Source of the DNA: Rhodococcoides fascians A25f
GTDB taxonomy: Bacteria > Actinomycetota > Actinomycetes > Mycobacteriales > Mycobacteriaceae
DNA: 64,000 nt
NCBI RefSeq assembly: GCF_000760935.2
Contig: NZ_CP049744.1
Location: 1,426,001 to 1,490,000, forward strand
Direction of reading: 5' to 3'
Shown here: positions 17,547-25,654 of the stretch, in pieces
Layout: the number at the start of each line of letters is the position of its first letter
Numbering within the stretch: the first letter of the stretch is position 1
Position numbers and translations under genes: made by a program
Notes under the pieces: model-generated
The model's database searches: none
Told to the model about the DNA's origin: nothing
The model's input: the letters and a program-made list of their open reading frames with translations, nothing else

Positions 17547-18326
17547 TCACAGTGGCAGCGAGGTCTCCGTCAGGCCGACGCCACCGGTCCCGCGCAACTT
17601 CCTGAACCATTCGGTGCCGAAGGCGGTGGTGAGTTGTTCGATGGGCATCTGCAGAAACGGACCGAAATCGCCGACCTGGGTCTCGTGCGCTTCCATGGCG
17701 GCCCGCTTCGCCGCGATCACGCTGGACACGTCGACCACCGTGGTGATCTCGGTTTCCGGCAGTCCGAACGTCTCCATGTCCGGCGGTGACGCCTCCTCGC
17801 CCCAGTGCGGATTTGCCTCCATCAGTCGGCGCATGTGATCGCGGTTGGTCGTGGTTTCGTACACGTACCTGGTCTCGGCGATCTCGGTGGCGCGCTTGCC
17901 GACCACGTGCACCTGAATGTGGTCGGGGTGGCCGTATCCACCGTTCGGGTCGTAGATGGTGACGACGTCGGCCTGCTCTTCGAGCAGCACGTCGGCCAAT
18001 CGCCCCGCCGCGGTGTCGACGTCGACGTTGCAGAAGGCCTCCGGATTGGCATTTTCCGGAGTGCCCGCCAGGCCGGAATCGGCGTAGTGCAACCGAACGA
18101 TGCGGTCCACTCCCAGAACGGCGGCCGAACGATCCAGCTCGGTGCGTCGGCGCTCTGCCAGGGTCTCGCCGTCGGTGAGGATTCCGTCCGGAAACTCTCC
18201 GAGGGCACCGTCGGTTGCCGTGACGAGTACGACGCGATGGCCGGCATCGGCAGCCAGACGCATCACCCCGCCGGTGCCGAACACTTCGTCGTCGGGATGT
18301 GCATGGAAGCAGACCAGAACACTCAT
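17547..18326 (-). CDS. PIG-L / LmbE-family deacetylase
   Basis: 259 aa from the ATG at 18326 (MSVLVCFHAHPDDE). The zinc-binding AHPDDE (residues 9-14) and the third-ligand motif GGYGHPDHIQVH are intact, so an active N-acetyl hydrolase is predicted. The family includes MshB and Mca of mycothiol metabolism, but the surrounding sequence (VFGTGGVMRLAADAGH) differs from both as I recall them, so I keep the general name. It is divergent from the Abhydrolase_9 gene, with 62 bases between starts. Confidence 0.88.
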   Translation of the reverse strand: MSVLVCFHAHPDDEVFGTGGVMRLAADAGHRVVLVTATDGALGEFPDGILTDGETLAERRRTELDRSAAVLGVDRIVRLHYADSGLAGTPENANPEAFCNVDVDTAAGRLADVLLEEQADVVTIYDPNGGYGHPDHIQVHVVGKRATEIAETRYVYETTTNRDHMRRLMEANPHWGEEASPPDMETFGLPETEITTVVDVSSVIAAKRAAMEAHETQVGDFGPFLQMPIEQLTTAFGTEWFRKLRGTGGVGLTETSLPL

Positions 18327-18388
18327 GCGTTGAATGCTTGCACGTCGAAGTGGGTGCGGCCCAGTCGGCGGGCCAATACGATCGTCGG

Positions 18389-20065
18389 GTGACCACACAG
18401 CGGTCGTCCTCGATACGTTCGTACTGGCGGGATTCACGAGCGGATCGGTACTGCCGCGCACTACATCCCGTCGGGATCTTCTTCGCTCTCGTGTTCTACG
18501 CGCTGTCGATGACTCCTTCTCTGTTGCCCCGTGCGTGGTATCTGCAGGCGGTGGCCACCGGTATCAGTGTCGCGATCGGTTACGGCGTGGGATGCCTCAT
18601 TGCCTGGGTGGTCCGGCTCTGCGGAGTGTCACCGGACTGGTCGCAGCAGTGGCGTCGACGTGGGTGGTGGGCGCTGGCCGCGGCTGCGGTGGTGGTGATT
18701 CCGCTGTTCCTGATCCTCGGATCGTGGTGGCAGCAGATCGTCCGCAAGCTGGTCGGTGTGGAAGACCCCGGCCGGCCGCTGTATGTCGCGGTGCTGGTGC
18801 TCTCGTTGGTGGTAGCGGTGGCCGTGCTTGCTCTCGGACGCCTTCTGCGCAGAGCGACTCGGGCACTGACGCGCTGGGGCAAGCAGTACGTACCGAGGCC
18901 GGTGGCGAGGATCGCCAGCGTGATCGTGGTTGCGCTGCTGGTGGTGTTCGCTGTCAATGGCGCATTGATTCGGGGAATCGTGGCCGTCGCGGAGAAGTCC
19001 GCATCGACTGCCGACCGCGGCAACCACGATGGAGTGGAAAAGCCCACGGCGGAGGAGCTTTCGGGTTCGGATGCCTCGAACGAGGAATGGGATTCGCTGG
19101 GGCAGGAGGGTCGACGGTTCGTCGTCTCGGGAGCATCGCCCGACGAGATCAGCGACTTCACCGGAAGACCTGCAGTGCAACCGATCCGCTCGTACGCCGG
19201 AGTCGAGTCGGCCGACACCGTCGAGGGCGTCGCAGATCGGGTGGTGGCCGAACTCGAACGTACCGGCGCATTCTCGCGGGCCGTGCTCGGTGTCGCGACC
19301 ACCACCGGACGTGGGTGGGTCAACGAATCCGTGGCCGGCCCCCTCGAGTATCTGTACGACGGTGATTCGGCAATAGCGTCGATGCAGTACTCGTTCCTGC
19401 CGAGCCCGATGGCATTTCTGGCCGACCGGCAGACCCCGCAGGATGCCGGACGAGCACTCTTCGAGGCGATCTACGCGGTGTGGAGCGAACTTCCGGAAGA
19501 TTCACGACCCAAGTTGGTGCTGTTCGGTGAGAGCCTCGGTGCCTACGGCGGGCAGGATGCATTCAGCGGTGCCCAGGACATGATCGCCCGCATCGACGGT
19601 GCCCTGTGGGTCGGCAACCCGAACTTCACTCCTCAATGGGCCCGCATCACCGGTGGACGCGACGCCGGTTCCCGCGAGATCCTGCCTGTCATCGACGGCG
19701 GCGAACACGTCCGTTTCGCCGGGTCTTCCGGTGACCTCGACATCGGCGGACCGTGGGAGGAGCCGCGAATCGTTTACTGGCAGCACGCATCCGACCCAAT
19801 CGTGTGGTGGTCACCCGATCTGATCCTGGGCCGACCCGACTGGCTGAACGAACCGCGTGGCACCGACGTCGACCCGGGAGTGCAATGGTTCCCGTTCGTC
19901 ACGTTCTGGCAGTTGACCTTCGATCAGGTTTTCTCCACCGACGTCGACGACGGTCACGGCCACAGCTACGGAGCCGACGCGGTGCGGATGTGGGCCGACA
20001 TCCTCGATCCGCCCGGCTGGACGGACGCCGACGTGGAGCGACTGTACGAGAAAATGGCGGGTTGA
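18389..20065 (+). CDS. Membrane-anchored alpha/beta hydrolase (Abhydrolase_9 family)
   Basis: 558 aa from the GTG at 18389 (VTTQRSSSIRSYW). Residues about 25-200 contain four to five membrane spans (PF15420-like N-domain). The C-terminal catalytic domain has the nucleophile elbow FGESLGAYGG (serine about residue 382) and a late DGHGHSYG segment that may supply the histidine. Homologues are found throughout mycolate-containing bacteria, where a lipid or cell-envelope ester substrate is suspected but unproven. It is followed by GC-rich low-complexity sequence and palindromic repeats. Confidence 0.85.
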   Translation: MTTQRSSSIRSYWRDSRADRYCRALHPVGIFFALVFYALSMTPSLLPRAWYLQAVATGISVAIGYGVGCLIAWVVRLCGVSPDWSQQWRRRGWWALAAAAVVVIPLFLILGSWWQQIVRKLVGVEDPGRPLYVAVLVLSLVVAVAVLALGRLLRRATRALTRWGKQYVPRPVARIASVIVVALLVVFAVNGALIRGIVAVAEKSASTADRGNHDGVEKPTAEELSGSDASNEEWDSLGQEGRRFVVSGASPDEISDFTGRPAVQPIRSYAGVESADTVEGVADRVVAELERTGAFSRAVLGVATTTGRGWVNESVAGPLEYLYDGDSAIASMQYSFLPSPMAFLADRQTPQDAGRALFEAIYAVWSELPEDSRPKLVLFGESLGAYGGQDAFSGAQDMIARIDGALWVGNPNFTPQWARITGGRDAGSREILPVIDGGEHVRFAGSSGDLDIGGPWEEPRIVYWQHASDPIVWWSPDLILGRPDWLNEPRGTDVDPGVQWFPFVTFWQLTFDQVFSTDVDDGHGHSYGADAVRMWADILDPPGWTDADVERLYEKMAG

Positions 20066-20067
20066 GC

Positions 20068-20132
20068 TGATCGTCCGCTGCCGCTGCCGCTGCCGCTGCC
20101 GCGGCCCCTGCCCTGCCCCTGCCCCGGCCCCT
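20068..20132. repeat. GC-rich low-complexity tract (CTGCCG/CCTGCC units)
   Basis: Immediately after the Abhydrolase_9 stop the sequence is built of repeated CTGCCG hexamers and then CCCCTGCC-type units for about 60 bases. It carries no ORF of its own. Confidence 0.6.
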
Positions 20133-20140
20133 GATCGAGC

Positions 20141-20232
20141 GCAAACGCGCGCGCGTTTGCCGGACGTGCGCGAGTTCGCTACCTCTGCGCCATCTATTTC
20201 GCGCGCACCTGGCGAATGCGCTCGCGTTCGTG
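20141..20232. repeat. Palindromic repeat element, copy A
   Basis: It opens with a perfect 20-bp palindrome, GCAAACGCGCGCGCGTTTGC (20141-20160), followed by CGGACGTGCGCGAGTTCGC and a TTTCGCGCGCACCTGGCGAATGC block that ends in a degenerate second palindrome. Related sequence recurs at 20623-20703, on the other side of the small NTF2-like gene. Confidence 0.7.
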
Positions 20233-20248
20233 CGTGAGACAGTGACTC

Positions 20249-20617
20249 ATGTCGCCCAACGATGAGCCCTGTTCAGGCACCGACCTGGCGACTGTTCTGG
20301 AGCTCGAGCGAGAGTTGCAGACCCCGGAATGTCGACGCAACCGCGGGCGGCTGGTCAGTCTGCTCGCCGAGGACTTCACCGAAGTGGGAGCCTCGGGCGC
20401 GGTGTGGGACAAGGCGTCGATCCTCGACCTACTAGGCGGCGAAGATTCTGTGGAGATCGAGGTGCTCGAACTGAGTGGGCGAGCAATCAGTACGGATTTG
20501 GTTCTGGTGCATTGGATTTCGAAGACTTACGAAATGCGAGCGCGTCGAACCTCGCTGTGGCGTCGCACCGAATCCGGCTGGGAATTGGCGCACCATCAAG
20601 GCACGCCGCTGAACTGA
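20249..20617 (+). CDS. NTF2-like / DUF4440 protein
   Basis: 122-aa single-domain protein (MSPNDEPCSG). The pattern ELERELQTPECRRNRGRLVSLLAEDFTEVGASG...ILDLL and LVLVHWISKTYE...SLWRRTESGWELAHHQGTPL is the DUF4440/SnoaL-like cone fold, ending in the usual W..HHQGTP motif. These proteins often act as small ligand-binding or ketosteroid-isomerase-like domains; no substrate can be assigned. It is flanked on both sides by related palindromic repeats, suggesting it may have been carried in or is bordered by a dispersed element. Confidence 0.8.
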   Translation: MSPNDEPCSGTDLATVLELERELQTPECRRNRGRLVSLLAEDFTEVGASGAVWDKASILDLLGGEDSVEIEVLELSGRAISTDLVLVHWISKTYEMRARRTSLWRRTESGWELAHHQGTPLN

Positions 20618-20622
20618 CCGCC

Positions 20623-20703
20623 GCAACGCGCTCGCGTTTGCCGAACGCGCGCGGGTTCGCCGACTATCTCGCGCGCACCTGACAAACGCGCTCGCGTTTG
20701 CGC
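20623..20703. repeat. Palindromic repeat element, copy B
   Basis: AACGCGCTCGCGTTTG occurs at 20625-20640 and again at 20685-20700, with GCCGAACGCGCGCGGGTTCGC and TCTCGCGCGCACCTGAC between. This is the same order of blocks as copy A (20141-20232), so it is a second copy of the same element. Confidence 0.7.
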
Positions 20704-20728
20704 CCGAACGAGCCGAGCAGCGGCCCGC

Positions 20729-21865
20729 TCACCGCTTCCCCAGCATTGCCCGCAATTCTGCTCGATTCAGTTTTCCCGGGCCTCGGGTCGGCAGTGATTC
20801 GACCAGAAACAATTCACGTGGCGCGGCCGTGATGTCCAACGACGATGCGACGTGAGAGCGTAACTCCGCCAACGTCACCGGCGCAGAGGCGACCACCGCG
20901 ACCACCACTTTCTGGCCGAGGCGCTCGTCCGGCAGTCCGACGACCGCGCACTCTTGGACTGCGGGATGCGTTGCCAGCGCCGCTTCGACGACCTGCGGTA
21001 CGACGGTCAAGCCACCCGTCGAGATGGCCTCGTCGAGTCGGCCGGTAATGCTCAATACCCCGTCGACCAGCGTTCCCGCGTCGTCCGTGCGGAACCATCC
21101 CGGCTCGGCGAACGCCGGGTGCTCGGGTAATCCGCGATATCCCGAGGCCAGGGTTCTTCCGCCCAACACGACCCGGCCCGCGTCGATGCGTACCACCGTG
21201 TTGCGCAGCGGAACTCCGTCGTACACGCAGCCGCCTGCGGTTTCGCTCATGCCGTACGTTCGAACCAAGCGGATCCCTGCCGCATGTGCCTTCTCCCGCA
21301 ACGGAATTGGCGTGACAGCCCCGCCCAGTAGCACCGCGTCGAGCGAGGCCAACGCAGCCACGGCCTCGGGGTTCTCGAATGCCTTCACCAACTGGCCGGG
21401 AACCAGTGACGTGTAGCGCAGGGGACCCGACATTCGGCCCACGGACTCGATCAGGGCGACCGGGTCGAATCCGTGGGACACATCCATGATCACCGGCGAG
21501 GTTCCGGCGAGCACGCTGCGCAGCAAGACCTGCATCCCGGCGATGTGGTGTGCGGGCAGCGCCAGCAACCACGAGCCGGGCCCGCCGAGCCGCTCCTCGG
21601 TGGCCGTCGCCGACGCGACCAGAGCGGACGCAGACAGCATGGCACCCTTGGGTATTCCCGTTGTGCCGGACGTTGCGACGACCAGTGCGACGCCGTCGTC
21701 GACAGGAGTGCCGGGTGCCAGGGCGTCGTGCAGGCGTCGGATCTCGCGCGGGTCGTCGGCGGGAACAGGAAGTAGGGCCGGTCCGTCACCGGCCAGCACA
21801 CGGCTCAGCCGCGGCAGGATGTCTGCCGCGGCCGGTCCGGTCGGAATGGGAACGCTCTCGAGCAC
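20729..21865 (-). CDS. menE: o-succinylbenzoate--CoA ligase
   Basis: Adenylate-forming enzyme that activates o-succinylbenzoate to its CoA ester for MenB. The 378-aa product has the P-loop VVATSGTTGIPKG, the aromatic motif TYGMSETAGGCVYDG, the hinge aspartate in ITGRLDEAISTGG and the C-terminal lysine motif GPGKLNRAEL. It is short, as other actinobacterial MenE proteins are. The GTG at 21865 (VLESVPIPTG) is my choice; the open frame reaches 21922. It lies 10 bases after a DUF3349 gene, as in the M. tuberculosis Rv0542c-Rv0545c order I recall. Confidence 0.93.
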   Translation of the reverse strand: MLESVPIPTGPAAADILPRLSRVLAGDGPALLPVPADDPREIRRLHDALAPGTPVDDGVALVVATSGTTGIPKGAMLSASALVASATATEERLGGPGSWLLALPAHHIAGMQVLLRSVLAGTSPVIMDVSHGFDPVALIESVGRMSGPLRYTSLVPGQLVKAFENPEAVAALASLDAVLLGGAVTPIPLREKAHAAGIRLVRTYGMSETAGGCVYDGVPLRNTVVRIDAGRVVLGGRTLASGYRGLPEHPAFAEPGWFRTDDAGTLVDGVLSITGRLDEAISTGGLTVVPQVVEAALATHPAVQECAVVGLPDERLGQKVVVAVVASAPVTLAELRSHVASSLDITAAPRELFLVESLPTRGPGKLNRAELRAMLGKR

Positions 21866-21875
21866 ACGTACGAGG

Positions 21876-22190
21876 TTAGTCCTCGCGGCGCAGCGTGAAC
21901 GGGTCGGCCAGTGGCCAGCCACCGGCGGCGAGGTTCGCGCGTACCCGGTTGACGTCCTCTTCCCGGGGCATCTCGTTGGTGACCTTGGTGATGGTGACGG
22001 AAATACCTGCTTTGTCGGCGGGCAGCTGACCGTCGGCGATGAGGGCGTCCATCACCGACTGCACTTCGTCGTCGGACAGTCGCCGATTCAGAAGAGCAAG
22101 GAGGGGAACGTAATCCGCTTCGGGTACCCCGTCGGGATACCCACCGCGAAGCCACCCGACTATCGAGTGGAGGAACGACGGGACCGACAT
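21876..22190 (-). CDS. DUF3349 protein (copy 2)
   Basis: 104-aa protein starting MSVPSFLHSIVGWLRGGYPDG. The domain pattern is LRGGYPDGVPEADYVPLLALLNRRLSDDEV, and the C-terminus is VRANLAAGGWPLAD. It is clearly paralogous to the next gene, at 22195-22524 (shared WLR.GYP.GVP and LAAGGWPLADP). Only 4 bases separate the upstream copy's stop from this start, so translation is probably coupled. The M. tuberculosis relative I recall (Rv0543c) has no known function. Confidence 0.85.
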   Translation of the reverse strand: MSVPSFLHSIVGWLRGGYPDGVPEADYVPLLALLNRRLSDDEVQSVMDALIADGQLPADKAGISVTITKVTNEMPREEDVNRVRANLAAGGWPLADPFTLRRED

Positions 22191-22194
22191 GGAC

Positions 22195-22524
22195 TTACAG
22201 GGCCGCCGGATCCGCGAGCGGCCAACCACCGGCTGCCAGCCGCGCCGAGACACGAGAGATGTCCTCGGCCGTCGGCTCGGCGTCGATCTGTTCGCGGATG
22301 TACGTCGCGATCTCGTCGGTCGAAATGGCACCGTCGTCGAGTGCGCCGTTGGCGGGAGAGACGAGTTCGAGAACTATCTCCTGCACCTGAGCGTCGGTGA
22401 GTGCGGCGCGGCGCAGGAGCGCGACGAGCGGGAAGCGGTCCTTGGGCGGAACGCCCTCGGGATATCCGGCTCGGAGCCATTCGAGCACCGAGGCCGGAAA
22501 TGCGGTCTTGGTGGAGTCTGTCAT
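22195..22524 (-). CDS. DUF3349 protein (copy 1)
   Basis: 109-aa protein, MTDSTKTAFPASVLEWLRAGYPEG. It shares the DUF3349 core PPKDRFPLVALLRRAALTDAQVQE and the C-terminal LAAGGWPLADP with its neighbour. The pair looks like a tandem duplication that has since diverged. It sits between the small membrane protein and menE, in a run pitA - small membrane protein - DUF3349 - DUF3349 - menE on one strand. Confidence 0.85.
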   Translation of the reverse strand: MTDSTKTAFPASVLEWLRAGYPEGVPPKDRFPLVALLRRAALTDAQVQEIVLELVSPANGALDDGAISTDEIATYIREQIDAEPTAEDISRVSARLAAGGWPLADPAAL

Positions 22525-22548
22525 GAGAGCTGTACCCCTTCTCGGGTG

Positions 22549-22836
22549 TCAGAAGACGGAGATGCCGAATGTGCTGTCGAGGAAGTTCTTCATGATGAAG
22601 AGGATTCCGGCCACGATCGCGACGACGACTACTGCGAAACAGAGGACGGCCGCGGCAGTGGCGACGGCCGGCCGGGCCACCCGGGTGGTGCCTGCGGCGG
22701 TGGCCTCGTCCGAGGGTTCACCGACCGAGAGTGCCTTGAGTCCGAAAGCGAAGATCGCGGGCAGTCCGGCACCGAGCAGGAGTCCGACGAGAACTACCTG
22801 CCAGAGCGAATCGAGCGTGTGCTTGAGGGTTTCCAT
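22549..22836 (-). CDS. Small two-span membrane protein (Rv0544c-like)
   Basis: 95 aa with two membrane helices (about residues 13-32 and 58-82) joined by a polar loop, SVGEPSDEATAAGTTR. It begins 7 bases after the pitA stop. In M. tuberculosis a small membrane protein occupies the same place between pitA and DUF3349. The role is unknown; the tight link to pitA makes an accessory function in phosphate uptake possible but unproven. Confidence 0.75.
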   Translation of the reverse strand: METLKHTLDSLWQVVLVGLLLGAGLPAIFAFGLKALSVGEPSDEATAAGTTRVARPAVATAAAVLCFAVVVVAIVAGILFIMKNFLDSTFGISVF

Positions 22837-22843
22837 GGTGTCT

Positions 22844-24016
22844 TCAGACCTTCGCGGGGGAGTCGGCTTCGGTGGCGGCGGGAACGAGTCCGCCGTCCCA
22901 CTCGGCGTTCACGTTGTCCGGATCGACGGGTTCGCGGCGCGAGCGGATGTACATGACTGTGGCCAGGCCGACGAGGATGGCGAAGACCACGAGGATGCCG
23001 GGCAGACCGCCGATCGTGTGTGCGAGCAGCCAGCACGCGGCACCGACCACTCCGGCGAGCGGCAGGGTGATGACCCAGGCGACGGCCATGCGGCCTGCGA
23101 CGTTCCATCGCACTGCGGCACCGGGCTTGCCGAGTCCCGATCCGAGGATGGAGCCGGTGGCAACCTGGGTGGTCGAGAGCGGGAGGCCGAGGTGGCTCGA
23201 CGTCAGAATGATTGCTGCAGAAGATGATTCGGCGGCCATGCCCTGCGGAGATGCGATCTCGACCAGGCCCTTGCCCAGGGTGCGGATGACGCGCCAGCCA
23301 CCGAGGTAGGTGCCCAACGCGATGGCGAGTGCACAGGTGACCTTGACCCACAGGGGCATCTCGGCATCGGGTGAGACGGTGCCGTAGGCAACGAGCGCCA
23401 GGAAGATCACGCCCATCGTCTTCTGGGCGTCGTTGGTGCCGTGCGCGAGCGAGACGAGCGAGGCCGAACCGATCTGGCCCCAGCGGAATCCGCGCTCCTT
23501 CGACTTCTCGGGAACTGCGTCGGTGATGCGGTAGATGATCCAGGTTCCGACGGTGGCCACGAGGCCGGCGACGATGGGGGCGAGCACGGCGGGCAAGACG
23601 ATCTTGCTCCACACCCCGTCCCATACGACACCGCTGGTTCCCAGCCCCGCCATGGTGGCACCGATGAGGCCGCCGAACAGAGCGTGCGAGCTGCTCGACG
23701 GGATGCCGAGCAGCCAGGTGGCGAGGTTCCACAGGATGCCGCCTACGAGGCCGGCGAAGATGATGGTGAGCAGGGCTTGGCCGCCGGTGTCGCCGAGGTT
23801 GACGATGCCTTTCGCGACGGTGGCAGCCACCTCTACGGACAGGAAGGCGCCGACCAGGTTGAGGACGGCAGACAGGGTGACCGCGACCTTGGGCTTCAGT
23901 GCCCCTGTCGCGATCGACGTCGCCATGGCGTTGGCGGTGTCGTGGAAACCGTTGGTGAAGTCGAAGGCCAATGCCGTCACGACCACCACGAGAAGTACGA
24001 GGAATTCAGCGCTCAC
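22844..24016 (-). CDS. pitA: Low-affinity inorganic phosphate transporter
   Basis: 390-aa PiT-family permease. Both signature repeats are present: GFHDTANAMATSIATGAL (residues about 23-40) and AHGTNDAQKTMG (near 195-206), along with SSSSHALFGGLIGA and a matching later LSTTQVATGSILGSGLG. About ten membrane spans are expected, with a hydrophilic C-terminal tail. The start is a GTG at 24016. A tandem 11-mer resembling a PHO box lies about 80 bases upstream, which suggests phosphate control. Confidence 0.95.
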   Translation of the reverse strand: MSAEFLVLLVVVVTALAFDFTNGFHDTANAMATSIATGALKPKVAVTLSAVLNLVGAFLSVEVAATVAKGIVNLGDTGGQALLTIIFAGLVGGILWNLATWLLGIPSSSSHALFGGLIGATMAGLGTSGVVWDGVWSKIVLPAVLAPIVAGLVATVGTWIIYRITDAVPEKSKERGFRWGQIGSASLVSLAHGTNDAQKTMGVIFLALVAYGTVSPDAEMPLWVKVTCALAIALGTYLGGWRVIRTLGKGLVEIASPQGMAAESSSAAIILTSSHLGLPLSTTQVATGSILGSGLGKPGAAVRWNVAGRMAVAWVITLPLAGVVGAACWLLAHTIGGLPGILVVFAILVGLATVMYIRSRREPVDPDNVNAEWDGGLVPAATEADSPAKV

Positions 24017-24098
24017 GGTGGAAAGTGTGGGACATGAACGTTGTTTCGCGGAAATTTCTTGCGAAGTGTTCTTCTTGGGCGCTGTGAAGTCGCCCGCA

Positions 24099-24120
24099 GT
24101 TCATCTTCCGTTCACCTTTT
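24099..24120 (+). promoter_or_regulatory. PHO-box-like tandem 11-mers
   Basis: GTTCATCTTCC (24099-24109) is followed directly by GTTCACCTTTT (24110-24120): two direct 11-base units that match the actinobacterial PhoP pattern GTTCACC plus four bases. It sits between pitA (reverse) and the unknown gene at 24218 (forward). The orientation fits the forward gene; either or both could be controlled. Confidence 0.5.
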
Positions 24121-24217
24121 TGCCTTATATGTCCAATTTTGCTGTGTCGCAGCACACGGCGGTCGTCGCCTCGAACCGAGCCGTTGTGGAACAGTGGAAA
24201 CCGTGAAGGGATCGAGC

Positions 24218-25552
24218 ATGGACGACGCGGTGTCGGCCGCTCTGTCGTATTTCGATTCCGTCGATCCCGCGCTCGCTGCCGATGCGCGTCTGGGGTGGGA
24301 CGGTCTGATCGGCGTGTCTCCGCCTGCGGGCCCCACGCAACATTCTGTGCAGTCCTTTCTCTGGGTCTATCTGCGGCACGCCGCGGAGGGTCCCGATCGC
24401 GGCGTCGACATCGCTCGCGCGCTCGGCGAGTTGCTCGACCGCCTCGGCCGCGTCGGATACGCGGACATCGCGCGCAGCGCGGTCACCGAGGAGCTCGTCC
24501 GAACGCTCGACGATGCGGCCTGGTTGCAGAAGTACCGCGCGGCCACCGATCAGTCGGGCATCGGTGCCCTCGACACCGAACTGGTGACCTGGCAGGACGC
24601 CCCCACCGGCATCGAGCGGGTCATCGTCGAAAAGATCGGCGAGACACTGGAAGTGGCGACCATCGCCGGCGAGTTCGAACCGTCGAGGCCGGGTGGTAGA
24701 CCTCTCGGTGCCAACGCGCGGGCCATGCGACGACGCGGCGTCACCGACGCGGTGCTGACCTCCGATCGCGGGAGGGACCACTCCGAGGCCGTTCTGCTGG
24801 AGCAACTACTCGACCACCGCATCGAACTCTGGAGTGGTTACAGCGCACCGCGGGCCGAGCTCTATCTGGGGCTGCGCGACGCGCTGCACGATGCCGTCGA
24901 GCCGATGTACGGCTGCGTGCGCAGGCTGGAGACCTTCATCCGATGCATCGGCGACGGTGTCGCCTTGACCGATGCCGGCTACTTGCCCGACGAGCTCGTG
25001 GCAACCATCGCGTCCACCGTTTTCCCCCCGAACGAGCGTCCCTCCCATGTCGGTCGTGAACTCGACACGGAGAAGATTCTCGTGCTCCGACGCCTGCTCA
25101 TGCGGGTGCGTCTGCTGCGTCGATCCGCCGGGCGGTTGGTGCCCACGGCCCGCACCCGGCAGCTGAGCTCCGACGGGCTGTGGCGCGTACTCACCGGCGG
25201 CATCGTCGGCACTGGATATCACCCGGACACGATTGCCGCGGAGGTGATTCTTGCTCGCATGATCGTCGGTCAGGACGTCGCCGACGTGGAGACGAGCGCC
25301 GACGACCTGGCGCGACTGTTGCGTGCCGAAGGATGGACCCACGCAGGCAAGGCTCCGTCTCCCGAGCATGCCGAACCCCTGGCCAGGACCTTGGTGGCCG
25401 AGCTGAGTGCACTCGGAGCAGTCGAGTTCTCGGAAGGCGATCGTACGTCCGGGTCGCACACTGCCGGAGCGGTCGCGACCGAAGAAGGCAAGCGGCTCGC
25501 AGCTGCAGTGCTGCGGCACCGGCTTCTCCACACGCGCTATCCGTCGTTGTGA
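24218..25552 (+). CDS. Unknown soluble protein, 444 aa
   Basis: The ATG at 24218 is preceded by GAAGGG at good spacing; a longer open frame to 24041 runs through the pitA promoter region. The protein is helical and charged, without signal peptide or membrane span. A late segment, LRRSAGRLVPTARTRQLSSDGLWRVL, resembles the C-terminal winged-helix-like part of pRiA4b-ORF3-type proteins (R..GR...T..G...W), but the N-terminal region is not recognised. I assign no function. The PHO-box-like repeat upstream hints at phosphate-dependent expression. Confidence 0.75.
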   Translation: MDDAVSAALSYFDSVDPALAADARLGWDGLIGVSPPAGPTQHSVQSFLWVYLRHAAEGPDRGVDIARALGELLDRLGRVGYADIARSAVTEELVRTLDDAAWLQKYRAATDQSGIGALDTELVTWQDAPTGIERVIVEKIGETLEVATIAGEFEPSRPGGRPLGANARAMRRRGVTDAVLTSDRGRDHSEAVLLEQLLDHRIELWSGYSAPRAELYLGLRDALHDAVEPMYGCVRRLETFIRCIGDGVALTDAGYLPDELVATIASTVFPPNERPSHVGRELDTEKILVLRRLLMRVRLLRRSAGRLVPTARTRQLSSDGLWRVLTGGIVGTGYHPDTIAAEVILARMIVGQDVADVETSADDLARLLRAEGWTHAGKAPSPEHAEPLARTLVAELSALGAVEFSEGDRTSGSHTAGAVATEEGKRLAAAVLRHRLLHTRYPSL

Positions 25553-25654
25553 CCACTCCGAGTTGGGCTATCGGTCGAATCTGCCGAACTCGCCCGGTTA
25601 AGCTCACGTGGATCCGGTTCCAGAACGGGCCCGGTCTTGGGTGAGGAGATGCCG

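Noticed and set aside
17547..18326. Naming the PIG-L gene mshB or mca
   Set aside because: The zinc motifs fit the family, but the flanking sequence does not match either mycothiol enzyme as I know them.
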